Numbered from the stretch's first letter, positions 1 to 9,100 are shown. The stretch: 20,484 nt of DNA from JBGRPZ01 sp041725955 (GCA_041725955.1 JBGRQE010000065.1:1-20484); one strand, 5' to 3'. A program made the numbers and translations. The notes: a model not told the origin generated them from the letters alone.

Positions 1-109
1 TATCTAAATCGCTTAAAATTCGACGAATTGTATCTTCCGACATTTGGTGTGCAAAAATAATTGTCGGATCGGCACCCAGAGGCATTCCTAATTTTAAGCG
101 ATTTAGATA
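1..109. repeat. Perfect 20-bp inverted repeat inside mltG
   Basis: Positions 1-20 (TATCTAAATCGCTTAAAATT) are exactly reverse complementary to 90-109, with 69 bp between the arms. The match stops at 21/89. At the other end it reaches the window edge and could extend further left. Both arms are coding: one gives part of VYLNRLKLG, the other RILSDLD of MltG. Both peptide stretches look normal for the family, so a simple assembly chimera is not obvious. Confidence 0.85.
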
Positions 110-862
110 TACACTAGCAATTAGAGGTCTTTCTGTTGAAATATTACTCTCTTTTTGAACGATTGATGCGAGTGTTTGAACTTCAAAGGGGGCAAGTTTA
201 AGTTGTTCAGACTTTTCTTTTCTTTTTGTGTTCCAAAATTTATTACTTTCCTTTTTCATTCTGTAAATAAACTGTCTGGCAGAAGTGTTCCAGTTAGAGA
301 AATATGTATCTGGTAGGAAAAGTAAATATTCTTGATTTTTTTCTATTCCTAAAGAGTCTAAAAAATCATCATTGGCAAGTAGTGACCGAAGGTCATTTGG
401 ATTTGCTTCTATTTGCTTTCCAATAGAAGCAAATAATTCGTCTAAATTTTGAATATTATTAAAAGTGATTTGAATAGGATTTTGTTTTCCACTTCTCAAT
501 AAATCGACAATTTGATTATTACTCATACCATCTAAAATGGTATATCGTCCTCCTTTTATTAGGTTGGGATAATTTTTTTTATTCGCCACCCATTCAAAAG
601 ACGAATGATTTATGATAATATCATATTTAAATAAACTGTCCTTAACTTGACTAAATGAAGCATTACTAGGAATATAAAGGTCAAATATTTTTTGATTGGG
701 AGTTTTTATATTGGATTTAAAAATGCTAGAATAAATAAAGTATCCTAGTCCCAATGCCCCAACAATGCACAACGATAAACCTCTAATAATTAATTTATGT
801 AATGTCGATCGTTGACTTTTTTCTGTTTTTTGTTTTTTTATGCTTGATTTTATCTTTGACAT
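1..862 (-). CDS. mltG: Endolytic murein transglycosylase MltG (YceG family), 3' end beyond window
   Basis: The minus strand from the ATG at 860-862 is open to the left edge (287 codons seen), so the C-terminus is missing. I translated this by hand. Residues about 24-46 form one membrane anchor after a lysine-rich cytoplasmic start. The visible C-terminal part has the family signature: LASIVQKES at 231-239, then TERPLIASVYLNRL and GMPLGADPTIIF. Glu238 is the likely catalytic glutamate; many relatives have E where Gln236 stands. MltG cuts nascent peptidoglycan glycan strands at the inner membrane and sets their length. It is the third gene of a dapF-GNAT-mltG unit, 29 nt after the GNAT stop. 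A perfect inverted repeat lies inside its coding sequence at the window edge. Confidence 0.93.
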   Translation of the reverse strand, partial: MSKIKSSIKKQKTEKSQRSTLHKLIIRGLSLCIVGALGLGYFIYSSIFKSNIKTPNQKIFDLYIPSNASFSQVKDSLFKYDIIINHSSFEWVANKKNYPNLIKGGRYTILDGMSNNQIVDLLRSGKQNPIQITFNNIQNLDELFASIGKQIEANPNDLRSLLANDDFLDSLGIEKNQEYLLFLPDTYFSNWNTSARQFIYRMKKESNKFWNTKRKEKSEQLKLAPFEVQTLASIVQKESNISTERPLIASVYLNRLKLGMPLGADPTIIFAHQMSEDTIRRILSDLD

Positions 863-891
863 TTCTTGAAAATAAGTTTTTCAATTTGTTA

Positions 892-1425
892 TTAATCTGT
901 GCCAATTAGTTGAAAAATCAATTCGTCTTCCCATTGACCATTGATCTTTCTCCAATCTCTTTTTATTCCTATTTCTTCAAAACCCTTATTCTTAAACAGT
1001 TTTAAGCTTTCTGTATTGTTGTCTAAAATATTGCAGTATAACTGATGTAAATTAAGTGTATTAAAAGAGTATTGAATTAACATATCCAGTGCCTTTGATG
1101 CCAATCCTTTTTTTCTGTATGTTTTGTCAATTAATATGCCAATTCCAGCTCTTTGGTGGAAAGGGTCAAATTCAAACAGGTCTATACTGCCAACGGTTTT
1201 TGTAGTATTAGATTCTTTTATATCAATCATCAAGCGTAATTGCTTATCTATAAAAATGTCGTGATTGTTCTGTAAGATATATTGCTCCAATATATATTTG
1301 GAAAAAGGGACAAGAGTGTTACTAAGATGCCATAAAGAATGATCGTTTTCCCATTTATATAGTATTTCCAAGTCTTTAAGTTCTGGAGGACGAAGTGCAA
1401 TACCTTGTTTTTTTAACATAAGCAT
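892..1425 (-). CDS. GNAT-family N-acetyltransferase (SpeG/RimJ-like)
   Basis: A 177-residue protein with the GNAT fold pattern. The start RPPELKDLEILYKWEND is typical of RimJ/RimL/SpeG-type enzymes. The central beta-4 segment RAGIGILID (about 92-100) is followed by the acetyl-CoA pyrophosphate loop YRKKGLAS (103-110). A C-terminal NTESLKLFKNKGFEEIG segment is also characteristic. It should transfer acetyl from acetyl-CoA to an amine; the substrate (polyamine, peptide N-terminus or other) cannot be read from sequence. It begins 3 nt after the dapF stop, so the two are surely co-transcribed and probably translationally coupled. An in-frame ATG two codons later is an equally possible start. Confidence 0.88.
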   Translation of the reverse strand: MLMLKKQGIALRPPELKDLEILYKWENDHSLWHLSNTLVPFSKYILEQYILQNNHDIFIDKQLRLMIDIKESNTTKTVGSIDLFEFDPFHQRAGIGILIDKTYRKKGLASKALDMLIQYSFNTLNLHQLYCNILDNNTESLKLFKNKGFEEIGIKRDWRKINGQWEDELIFQLIGTD

Positions 1426-1428
1426 ATA

Positions 1429-2211
1429 TTATAAAGTTATTTTTCCACAAAACACAAAACTTGCAGGACCCTCTAAATACACATCTTTGAATCCATTTTC
1501 AGTTTTTGTATACGATATAATAAAGTCACCACCTATTGCATGTATTTGAATTGGAATTTCTTTTTTTTCAAGGAATGCTTGAGTAAGAGCAACTGCAGTT
1601 ACTCCTGTTCCGCAGGAAAGAGTTTCCTTTTCAACGCCTCTTTCATATGTTCGACAATGTATTTTATTATTTTGTTTTTCTACAAAATTGATATTACTTC
1701 CATTGGGATATAATTCGCTATATCTAATTTTTCTTCCTTCTTCGAATACTTTGTAGTGGTTTAAGTCTTTAACATACTGGATGTGATGAGGACTTCCTGT
1801 ATCTATAAAATATCCTTTTCCATTAGCGGTAGGGAAGGAGCAATCAATCATTTTTAGACGAACTATGGAAGTGTGGTCGTTGCTACTTACTATCGAAGAT
1901 AAATGAAGACCATCAGAAGCTTCAAAAGAGAAATCTTTTTTTTCTTCAATTAATGTAGCGACAAAAGCACTTGCGCATCTACCTCCATTTCCGCACATTG
2001 ATCCAATTAGTCCATTAGAATTGTAATATGTCATATAGAAATCATTCTCTTTTGAAGGTTCTATTAGTATTAGTCCGTCTGCTCCAATACCAAATCTTCT
2101 ATTGCAAATTTTCTCAATTTGTTTTTGTGTTAAGCATAAATTTTTTTTTCTGTTATCGATGATAACAAAATCATTGCCATTACCATGGTATTTTGAAAAT
2201 TGAATTTCCAT
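1429..2211 (-). CDS. dapF: Diaminopimelate epimerase
   Basis: DapF interconverts LL- and meso-diaminopimelate, the last step before the lysine and peptidoglycan branches, in the cytoplasm. From the ATG at 2209-2211 the protein has 260 residues, normal for the family. It starts MEIQFSKYHGNGNDFVIID. The two catalytic cysteines are visible: Cys73 in MCGNGGRCA and Cys200 in LSCGTGVTA. The DTGSPHH motif (137-143) and the ERGVE motif (190-194) are intact. The frame is open up to 2310, but the extra 33 residues are not family-like. A good -7 promoter box (2252-2259) lies inside that extension, so transcripts from it could not encode the longer form. First gene of the unit with the GNAT gene and mltG. 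Confidence 0.96.
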   Translation of the reverse strand: MEIQFSKYHGNGNDFVIIDNRKKNLCLTQKQIEKICNRRFGIGADGLILIEPSKENDFYMTYYNSNGLIGSMCGNGGRCASAFVATLIEEKKDFSFEASDGLHLSSIVSSNDHTSIVRLKMIDCSFPTANGKGYFIDTGSPHHIQYVKDLNHYKVFEEGRKIRYSELYPNGSNINFVEKQNNKIHCRTYERGVEKETLSCGTGVTAVALTQAFLEKKEIPIQIHAIGGDFIISYTKTENGFKDVYLEGPASFVFCGKITL

Positions 2212-2251
2212 AATGCGAATTCTAATAGATGATTTTTTAAAATGCAACCAA

Positions 2252-2259
2252 CAAAAGTA
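2252..2259 (-). promoter_or_regulatory. Putative -7 promoter element for dapF-GNAT-mltG
   Basis: The minus strand reads TACTTTTG, a full match to the Bacteroidota -7 consensus TAnnTTTG, about 40 nt before the dapF ATG. No convincing -33 TTG was found at the usual spacing. It is AT-rich sequence, so chance matches are possible. Confidence 0.45.
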
Positions 2260-2500
2260 TGGATTTTGGTATATATTTTGTACTTTCAGAATAGAAAATT
2301 GATCTAACAATTTTTTATGACGATTTAAGTGTTCTTAAAGCTGTTTTCATAATTTATCACTATATAGACTATAACCATTTAGTGTTTAATTGATTAAAAT
2401 AAAATATTATTATTTTAAGATTTTTTAACACACTTAAACTGAAACATTAAAGAGCGTAAATCGTTTTCTGATTTATATTACTTATCAAAAAAAATATATA

Positions 2501-3967
2501 ATGAGATCGAATGTAAAGTCATTTATTGCCGCCGGTTTAGGGGCATTAGTGGTCCTGTTTGTGTTTGGGATCGTTAATTTGTTAAGCGATGAAAATACTT
2601 CTGAAAAAAACACTAATTCTATTCAATCACATCAAGCTTCGAAAGTAAGCTATCTTCCGTCAGCTCAAAATGGTATAGATTTTATTCGTGCCTCAGAGCT
2701 AAGCGTTAATGCTGTTGTCCATATTCGTACTGAAATTCAGTCAAGAACAAATAATTATGACGATTTTTTTGGAGCTTTGCGTGATTATTTCGAAGGAAAT
2801 TCTTATAGGAAAAGAACGCAATCTAGTCCATTAATAGCATTCGGATCGGGTGTTATTATTTCCAACGATGGTTATATTGTAACCAATAACCACGTGGTTG
2901 AAGGATCCGATAAGATTTCTGTAACTCTAAATGATAAGCGTGAGTATAAAGCTAAAATTGTTGGATTAGATCCCAATACTGATTTGGCACTTGTTAAGAT
3001 TGATGCAGAAGATTTGCCTTTTTTAACTTATGGTGATTCCGATAAGGTAAAAGTAGGAGAGTGGGTGTTGGCAGTTGGAAATCCATTTAATTTAACTTCT
3101 ACCGTAACTGCAGGTATTGTTAGTGCTAAAGCTAGAAATATTAATATTTTGGGTTCTAGATCTGCTATTGAATCTTTTATTCAAACTGATGCAGTTGTGA
3201 ATAGAGGAAATAGTGGAGGTGCTCTGGTTAATGTTGATGGCGAATTGGTTGGTATTAATGCAGCAATTGCTTCGCATACAGGTTCGTATGAGGGTTATTC
3301 TTTTGCTATCCCTGTTAATATTGTAAGAAAAGTTGTAGATGATTTGCTGAATTATGGAGAAGCACAACGTCCTTACCTTGGAGTAACAATTCGAGAGATT
3401 GATGAAGAACTTGCAGAACAAATGAACCTGAAGAACCTTAAAGGTGTTTATGTAGAGTCAGTGGTTTCTGATGGAGGTGCTGGTGAAGCTGGAATCAAGT
3501 CAGGAGACGTAATTTTATCCATTAATGGTGTTAGTGTAAATTCATTTGCTCAATTGGTTGGAGCTGTAAATCAACATCGTCCCGGAGAAACTGTCAAAAT
3601 AAAATACGTTCATAAAGGAAAAGAAAAAGAAGTAAATGTTCTGTTAAGAAATTCAGAGGGAACTACAACAATCGTTAAAGCACAAGATAGTTTTTACAAT
3701 GCTTATTTAGGAGCGAACTTAAAAAAAGCTACTAAACAAGAGAGAAGCAAGTTAAGACTAGATGGAGGATTAAAAGTATTGAAAGTTCAATCAGGTGTTT
3801 TACAAACTGCAAATATTAAAACAGGGTTTATTATTACCAAAATAAATAATATGGAGGTAAATAGTAAAGAAGATCTTGATGTTGCATTAAATGCTTCCTC
3901 AAAAATACTTCGAATTGAAGGAGTAAGCCCTAATGGTATTATGCAGACCTTTGAGTTTTTGATTTAA
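2501..3967 (+). CDS. htrA: HtrA/Do-family periplasmic serine protease with two PDZ domains
   Basis: A 488-residue DegP/DegQ-type protease and chaperone for misfolded envelope proteins. Residues 7-28 form an uncleaved anchor or signal segment. The trypsin-like domain (about 60-285) carries the full triad: His131 in VTNNHVV, Asp161 in DPNTDLALVKI and Ser238 in NRGNSGGAL. PDZ1 spans about 290-385 (PYLGVTI start, GIKSGDVILSING); PDZ2 spans about 400-485 and is more divergent. The gene stands alone between divergent dapF and downstream rpoD, with its own terminator at 4019. I see no convincing sigma-E-type or TAnnTTTG promoter in 2311-2500, so its stress control cannot be read here. Confidence 0.95.
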   Translation: MRSNVKSFIAAGLGALVVLFVFGIVNLLSDENTSEKNTNSIQSHQASKVSYLPSAQNGIDFIRASELSVNAVVHIRTEIQSRTNNYDDFFGALRDYFEGNSYRKRTQSSPLIAFGSGVIISNDGYIVTNNHVVEGSDKISVTLNDKREYKAKIVGLDPNTDLALVKIDAEDLPFLTYGDSDKVKVGEWVLAVGNPFNLTSTVTAGIVSAKARNINILGSRSAIESFIQTDAVVNRGNSGGALVNVDGELVGINAAIASHTGSYEGYSFAIPVNIVRKVVDDLLNYGEAQRPYLGVTIREIDEELAEQMNLKNLKGVYVESVVSDGGAGEAGIKSGDVILSINGVSVNSFAQLVGAVNQHRPGETVKIKYVHKGKEKEVNVLLRNSEGTTTIVKAQDSFYNAYLGANLKKATKQERSKLRLDGGLKVLKVQSGVLQTANIKTGFIITKINNMEVNSKEDLDVALNASSKILRIEGVSPNGIMQTFEFLI

Positions 3968-4018
3968 TAAATTAGCATAGATTCTTATTACTTCTAATAT
4001 TTCTATAATATTGTTTTT

Positions 4019-4064
4019 AAATCACAGGTTGTTGGAATGAGTCCAATAGTCTGTGATTTTCTTC
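4019..4064 (+). terminator. Intrinsic terminator after htrA
   Basis: AAATCACAG (4019-4027) pairs with CTGTGATTT (4051-4059). Inside is a second short stem, TTGGA/TCCAA, around the loop ATGAG. A short T-rich run follows. The weak T-tract makes this less certain than the other terminators here. Confidence 0.6.
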
Positions 4065-4142
4065 ATTACGTATTTGAGGTGTAATCCTCTTTCCTTCCTT
4101 TTTTAACCCGTAATAAAGAACCTATAATAAACTCCCTGAATT

Positions 4143-5009
4143 ATGAGACAGCTGAAGATTACGAAATCTATTACAAATCGTGAAACTGCCTCGCTTGATA
4201 AATATCTTCAAGATATAGGAAAAGAAGAGTTGATAACTGCTGAGCAAGAAGTGGTTTTGGCTCGAAGGATAAAGAATGGTGATCAAAGCGCACTCGAAAA
4301 GTTAACACGAGCCAATTTGAGATTTGTTGTCTCTGTGGCTAAACAGTATCAAAATCAAGGATTGAGCTTGCCTGATTTGATAAATGAAGGCAACCTTGGT
4401 TTGATCAAAGCAGCACGTAGATTTGATGAAACACGTGGATTTAAATTTATTTCTTATGCTGTTTGGTGGATTCGGCAATCAATTCTTCAAGCACTAGCAG
4501 AGCAATCTCGGATAGTGAGACTTCCCTTAAATCAAGTAGGATCATTAAATAAAATAAAAAAGATTAGTTCTGAACTGGAGCAGAAGTTTGAAAGATTACC
4601 CTCTTCAAAAGAAATAGCTGATCTTATGAATTTGCCAGAATATAAAGTGGAAGCAGCTATGCGTATTTCTACAAAATATGTTTCTATGGATGCTCCTCTT
4701 TCTTCTGATGATGATATGAAGTTTTTAGATGTTTATGTCGATGAAGAGGCTGATGGAGCTGATACCTTTCTCTTAAAAGAATCTCTTAATAGAGAAATTC
4801 AAAGATCTCTGTCTACGTTAACTGATAAAGAAAGAAATGTGGTTAATCTATATTATGGTATAGGAATGAACCATGGTTTAACTCTTGAAGAAATTGGTGC
4901 AAAATTTGATCTTACCAGAGAAAGAGTACGCCAAATTAAAGAAAAAGCTATTCGAAGATTAAAGCACACAGCAAGAAGTAAATTGTTAAAAGCATATCTC
5001 GGATCTTAA
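4143..5009 (+). CDS. rpoD: Primary RNA polymerase sigma factor, Bacteroidota type
   Basis: A 288-residue sigma-70 protein that directs RNA polymerase to housekeeping promoters. Region 1.2 begins at about 15 (SLDKYLQDIGKEELITAEQE). Region 2 follows with LTRANLRFVVSVAKQY, LPDLINEGNLGLIKA and FKFISYAVWWIRQSI (101-115), which forms the -10-reading and melting helix. Region 3 covers about 130-205. Region 4 carries the helix-turn-helix LTLEEIGAKFDLTRERVRQIKEKA (247-270). Region 1.1 and the non-conserved insert of Proteobacterial RpoD are missing, which is normal for the primary sigma of Bacteroidota; this class reads TTG / TAnnTTTG promoters. It is monocistronic, with a strong terminator 22 nt after the stop. 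Confidence 0.96.
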   Translation: MRQLKITKSITNRETASLDKYLQDIGKEELITAEQEVVLARRIKNGDQSALEKLTRANLRFVVSVAKQYQNQGLSLPDLINEGNLGLIKAARRFDETRGFKFISYAVWWIRQSILQALAEQSRIVRLPLNQVGSLNKIKKISSELEQKFERLPSSKEIADLMNLPEYKVEAAMRISTKYVSMDAPLSSDDDMKFLDVYVDEEADGADTFLLKESLNREIQRSLSTLTDKERNVVNLYYGIGMNHGLTLEEIGAKFDLTRERVRQIKEKAIRRLKHTARSKLLKAYLGS

Positions 5010-5030
5010 AGAAATATTGACAATCTATGC

Positions 5031-5080
5031 ACGGGTGACTATAATAATTAAGGTAGTCACCCGTTGTTTTTTTTTCTTTT
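5031..5080 (+). terminator. Strong intrinsic terminator after rpoD
   Basis: An 11-bp perfect stem, ACGGGTGACTA (5031-5041) with TAGTCACCCGT (5054-5064), encloses a 12-nt loop. A run of nine T follows at 5067-5075. Confidence 0.93.
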
Positions 5081-5126
5081 TTTGGGAATTGTAAGAACAA
5101 TATCTTTCAGGTCAGGGACAATTTTG

Positions 5127-5134
5127 TATTTTTG
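5127..5134 (+). promoter_or_regulatory. Putative -7 promoter element for pyrG
   Basis: TATTTTTG fits TAnnTTTG and is followed by C, as is common. It lies 88 nt before the pyrG ATG and just after the rpoD terminator. A similar arrangement stands before thrS. The leader between it and pyrG ends in a long T run near 5171-5179; I could not assign a regulatory role to it. Confidence 0.6.
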
Positions 5135-5222
5135 CGAGGCTTCCCTGGAGTCCTGGTAAAATTGAAGCATTTTTTTTTTATCAGAAAATTATAAACCACA
5201 AAATATTTAAACCTTATCAGGC

Positions 5223-6821
5223 ATGGCTCAAACCAAGTATATATTTGTAACAGGAGGGGTTACTTCTTCTTTAGGAAAAGGGATTATTTCTGCATCTCTT
5301 GCAAAATTATTGCAAGCTAGAGGATATACTACTACAATTCAAAAACTAGATCCATACATAAATGTCGACCCTGGTACTTTAAATCCTTATGAACATGGTG
5401 AGTGCTTCGTGACTGATGATGGAGCTGAAACAGATTTGGATTTAGGTCACTATGAACGTTTTCTCGACCGTCCAACTTCTCAGGCTAATAATGTAACTAC
5501 CGGACGTATTTACCAATCCGTAATTCAAAAAGAGCGTAAAGGAGAATATTTAGGAAATACTGTACAGGTAATTCCTCATATTACAGACGAAATTAAACGT
5601 AGAATTAAAATCTTGGGAGAAACAGGTCAGTATGATTTTGTTATTACTGAGATTGGGGGAACTGTTGGTGATATTGAATCACTTCCTTATATAGAGACTG
5701 TGCGTCAGATCAAATGGGAGATGGGAAAAGACTGTGCAGTTATTCATTTAACTTTAGTTCCTTATCTATCTGCTGCTGGGGAGTTGAAAACAAAGCCAAC
5801 ACAACATTCTGTAAAAGCATTGCAAGAACAAGGTGTTCAGCCTGATATTATTGTTTGTCGTACAGAGCATGAGTTGAATGTGGGCCTTCGTAGTAAGATT
5901 GCATTATTTTGTAATGTAGCTTCTACTTCTGTTATTCAATCTATTGATGTACCTACAATATATGAAGTGCCAATTAAGATGCGAGAAGAAAAGCTCGATG
6001 TTGAGGTGCTACATAAATTGGGAGTTACTACTTATCCAAAATTAGAATTGGGAGCATGGGAAAAGTTTCTTAAGACTTTAAAGAATCCAGAGAAAATTGT
6101 AAATATCGGATTAGTAGGGAAGTATATCGAGTTAAAAGATGCTTATAAATCAATAATTGAGGCATTTATTCACGCAGGTGTTGCGAATAATGTTAAGGTT
6201 AAATTGAAATTTATTCATTCTGAAGAACTTAATAAAGATACCGCAAAAGAGCTTTTAGGCGATTTAGAAGGTGTTTTGGTTGCTCCAGGTTTTGGAGAAC
6301 GTGGCATTGAGGGCAAGATTGATGCTGTACAGTATGCCCGTGAGAATAAAATTCCATTCCTAGGTATTTGTCTTGGAATGCAATGTGCTGTAGTTGAGTT
6401 TGCAAGAAATGTATTGAATTTAAGTGATGCACATTCCTCAGAAATTAATCCTGAAACATCGAATCCTGTTATTGATTTGATGGAGGAACAAAAAGAAATT
6501 CAGGAAAAAGGTGGAACCATGCGTTTAGGAGCATATGAGTGTAATCTTATTAAAGATAGTCATGTTTACAATGCTTATAAGCAGGAAGTTATTCAGGAAA
6601 GACACAGACATCGTTTCGAATTTAATAATAAGTATTTAAACGATTTTGTTGAAAATGGAATGATTCCAACTGGTAAAAATGAAAAACGTAATCTTGTAGA
6701 AATTGTTGAGGTTAAAGATCATCCGTTTTTTGTTGGAGTGCAATTTCATCCCGAATATAAGAGTACTGTAATGCATCCGCATCCAATATTTGTTGAGTTT
6801 ATTAAAGCAGCAAGTAAATAA
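5223..6821 (+). CDS. pyrG: CTP synthase
   Basis: PyrG makes CTP from UTP, ATP and glutamine in the last step of pyrimidine nucleotide synthesis. It has 532 residues, the usual length. The N-terminal synthetase domain (1 to about 270) starts TKYIFVTGGVTSSLGKG, whose GGVTSSLGKG (11-20) binds ATP. It also has the conserved KLDPYINVDPGTLNPYEHGE region and the EIGGTVGDIES motif (143-153). The class I glutamine amidotransferase domain (about 290-532) has Cys383 in GICLGMQ as nucleophile, with His509 and Glu511 in QFHPEYKS completing the triad. The gene is flanked by terminators and so is transcribed alone. Confidence 0.98.
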   Translation: MAQTKYIFVTGGVTSSLGKGIISASLAKLLQARGYTTTIQKLDPYINVDPGTLNPYEHGECFVTDDGAETDLDLGHYERFLDRPTSQANNVTTGRIYQSVIQKERKGEYLGNTVQVIPHITDEIKRRIKILGETGQYDFVITEIGGTVGDIESLPYIETVRQIKWEMGKDCAVIHLTLVPYLSAAGELKTKPTQHSVKALQEQGVQPDIIVCRTEHELNVGLRSKIALFCNVASTSVIQSIDVPTIYEVPIKMREEKLDVEVLHKLGVTTYPKLELGAWEKFLKTLKNPEKIVNIGLVGKYIELKDAYKSIIEAFIHAGVANNVKVKLKFIHSEELNKDTAKELLGDLEGVLVAPGFGERGIEGKIDAVQYARENKIPFLGICLGMQCAVVEFARNVLNLSDAHSSEINPETSNPVIDLMEEQKEIQEKGGTMRLGAYECNLIKDSHVYNAYKQEVIQERHRHRFEFNNKYLNDFVENGMIPTGKNEKRNLVEIVEVKDHPFFVGVQFHPEYKSTVMHPHPIFVEFIKAASK

Positions 6822-6840
6822 TAATTGTAATAAATAAGAG

Positions 6841-6876
6841 AAACGAGCAGGCTTTATGTTTGCTCGTTTTTTTTTA
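6841..6876 (+). terminator. Intrinsic terminator after pyrG
   Basis: AAACGAGCA (6841-6849) pairs perfectly with TGCTCGTTT (6861-6869) around an 11-nt loop, and the T run continues to about 6875. Confidence 0.92.
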
Positions 6877-7066
6877 TGTTTAATAATTCTATATTTATTT
6901 TTTTAGTCTAATACTCTCATTAAGCTTATAATAAGCAAAATATTTATGTCGTTCAAGTACAGTAATTTATTCTTGCTTCAAGAATTGCGTTGCTGTAAAA
7001 ATTTATACAAAATAGGTTAATTTTTATTTTTGGAAATCTCTGCTGATTAATTTTAGTATATTTTTT

Positions 7067-7074
7067 TACCTTTG
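7067..7074 (+). promoter_or_regulatory. Putative -7 promoter element for thrS-infC-rpmI-rplT
   Basis: TACCTTTG is a full match to TAnnTTTG, followed by CGGGC, 27 nt before the thrS ATG. This gives a short leader with no room for a T-box or other large control element. The 6877-7066 stretch before it shows nothing else I can name. Confidence 0.65.
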
Positions 7075-7101
7075 CGGGCAGTTTTTAAATATTAGAAATA
7101 C

Positions 7102-9039
7102 ATGATAAACATTACCTTACCTGATAATTCAGTAAAGCAATTTGAGGAGGGAGTTTCTGCTCTGGATGTTGCAAAAAGTATTAGCGAAGGCCTGGCAAGA
7201 AATGTTGTGGCTGCAAAGATTAATGATGAAGTTTGGGATGCAACCCGCCCTATTGATGGTGATTGCAGTATCAAGCTTCTTACATGGAACGATCCTGAAG
7301 GTAAAGCAACAGTATGGCATTCTTCTGCTCACTTGATGGCTGAAGCTATTGAAGCACTGTATCCTGGTGCTAAATTTGGTATTGGTCCTGATATTGAAAG
7401 TGGTTTCTATTATGATGTAGACCTAGGAGATCGTATTATTTCTGAGGCAGACTTCAAGAAGATTGAAGATAAAATGAAGGAGTTGGCTAAGAAAAAGCAA
7501 ACCTTCGAAAGAGTAGATGTTACAAAAGACGAGGCTCTAAAATTCTTTACAGAAAAAGGTGATGAGTATAAATTAGAGCTTATCAAAGATTTGGAAGATG
7601 GTTCTATTACCTTCTATAAATCTGGTGAATTTACTGATTTGTGCCGTGGACCTCATATTCCAAATACTGGGATTTTAAAAGCAATTAAAATTCTTAGTGT
7701 TGCTGGTGCTTATTGGAGAGGCGATGAAACCAGAAAACAGCTTACCCGTGTTTATGGTATTACTTTTCCAAAGAAAAAAGAATTAGATGAATATCTAGAG
7801 TTGCTTGAAGAAGCTAAAAAACGTGATCATCGAAAGCTTGGAAAAGAACTTGAGCTATTTACTTTCTCTCAACGTGTAGGCCAAGGTCTTCCTTTATGGT
7901 TACCTAAAGGTGCTGCTTTACGTGAAAGACTTGAGACTTTCTTGAAAAAAGTACAGAAAAAAGCAGGTTACGAACAAGTTATTTGTCCTCATATAGGAAA
8001 TGTCGACTTGTATAAAACTTCTGGACACTATCAAAAGTATGGTGAAGATTCTTTTCGCCCAATCACTACTCCGGTAGAAGGTGAGGAATATTTCCTAAAA
8101 CCAATGAATTGTCCTCATCACTGTGAGATTTACAAACATAAACCTCGCTCTTATAAAGATCTTCCTGTTCGCTTTGCCGAATTTGGTACTGTCTATCGTT
8201 ATGAACAAAGTGGTGAGTTACACGGTTTGACTAGAGTAAGAAGTTTTACTCAGGATGATGCTCATATTTTCTGTACTCCAGATCAAATAAAGGATGAGTT
8301 TAAAGGTGTAATTGATATTATAATGCATATCTTTAAAGCCTTGAATTTCTCTGAATTTATTACTCAGATATCTCTTCGTGATCCTAATAAACCTGAAAAG
8401 TATATTGGTTCTGATGAAAATTGGGAAAAAGCAGAGTCTGCAATTAAAGAAGTTGCTCAAGAAAGAGGTCTCGAAGCCATTATAGAATATGGTGAGGCAG
8501 CTTTTTATGGCCCAAAGATGGACTTTATGGTAAAAGATGCTTTGGGACGAAAGTGGCAACTAGGAACCATTCAAGTAGATTATAACCTTCCAGAGCGTTT
8601 CGATTTGAATTATATTGGTGCCGATAATGAAAAACATCGTCCAGTGATGATTCATAGAGCTCCATTTGGTTCTATGGAACGTTTTGTTGCTGTTCTAATT
8701 GAACATTGTGGTGGTAATTTCCCACTTTGGTTGACTCCTGAGCAAGCTATCATTCTGCCAATCAGTGAAAAATATCAAAATTATGCAGAAAAAGTTTTAA
8801 ATTTGCTGGATAATTACGATATTCGCGCCCAAATCGATAATCGCAGTGAAAAAACTGGTAGGAAAATCCGTGACGCTGAGTTGAAAAAGATTCCTTATAT
8901 GATTATTGTAGGGGAACAAGAGGAAGCTGAAGGAACGGTTTCTATCCGTAGACACGGTAAAGGTGATTTGGGTAAATACAAGATTGAAGATTTTGCTCAT
9001 TTAATCAATGAAGAAATTAAAGAGTTGTTGGGCAAATAG
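7102..9039 (+). CDS. thrS: Threonyl-tRNA synthetase
   Basis: Charges tRNA-Thr and edits mis-charged serine. At 645 residues it has all four domains. The TGS domain covers about 1-62. The editing domain (about 63-230) has HSSAH (73-77) and CRGPH (181-185). The class II catalytic core (about 245-540) has zinc ligands Cys337 in MNCPHH, His388 in DDAHIF and His518 in IHRAPFGS. The anticodon-binding domain (about 545-645) contains ISEKYQNYAEKV and DNRSEKTGRKIRDAEL. It heads the conserved cluster with infC, rpmI and rplT and is followed by a 75-nt gap before infC. Confidence 0.98.
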   Translation: MINITLPDNSVKQFEEGVSALDVAKSISEGLARNVVAAKINDEVWDATRPIDGDCSIKLLTWNDPEGKATVWHSSAHLMAEAIEALYPGAKFGIGPDIESGFYYDVDLGDRIISEADFKKIEDKMKELAKKKQTFERVDVTKDEALKFFTEKGDEYKLELIKDLEDGSITFYKSGEFTDLCRGPHIPNTGILKAIKILSVAGAYWRGDETRKQLTRVYGITFPKKKELDEYLELLEEAKKRDHRKLGKELELFTFSQRVGQGLPLWLPKGAALRERLETFLKKVQKKAGYEQVICPHIGNVDLYKTSGHYQKYGEDSFRPITTPVEGEEYFLKPMNCPHHCEIYKHKPRSYKDLPVRFAEFGTVYRYEQSGELHGLTRVRSFTQDDAHIFCTPDQIKDEFKGVIDIIMHIFKALNFSEFITQISLRDPNKPEKYIGSDENWEKAESAIKEVAQERGLEAIIEYGEAAFYGPKMDFMVKDALGRKWQLGTIQVDYNLPERFDLNYIGADNEKHRPVMIHRAPFGSMERFVAVLIEHCGGNFPLWLTPEQAIILPISEKYQNYAEKVLNLLDNYDIRAQIDNRSEKTGRKIRDAELKKIPYMIIVGEQEEAEGTVSIRRHGKGDLGKYKIEDFAHLINEEIKELLGK

Positions 9040-9100
9040 GCTCAAAAGTTCTTATTAAGATATATCGATTAATTAATGTATTGTTGAACTTCTAAAGTAT

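Noticed and set aside
3092..3421. 109-codon open frame antisense to htrA
   Set aside because: Shadow of the htrA coding frame; low-complexity, asparagine- and serine-rich translation without motifs.
5135..5222. pyrG leader considered as a known pyrimidine attenuator
   Set aside because: There is a T run but no convincing stem before it and no initial run of the type used for reiterative control in Gram-positive pyrG.
8218..8559. 113-codon open frame antisense to thrS
   Set aside because: Shadow frame opposite the conserved synthetase core.
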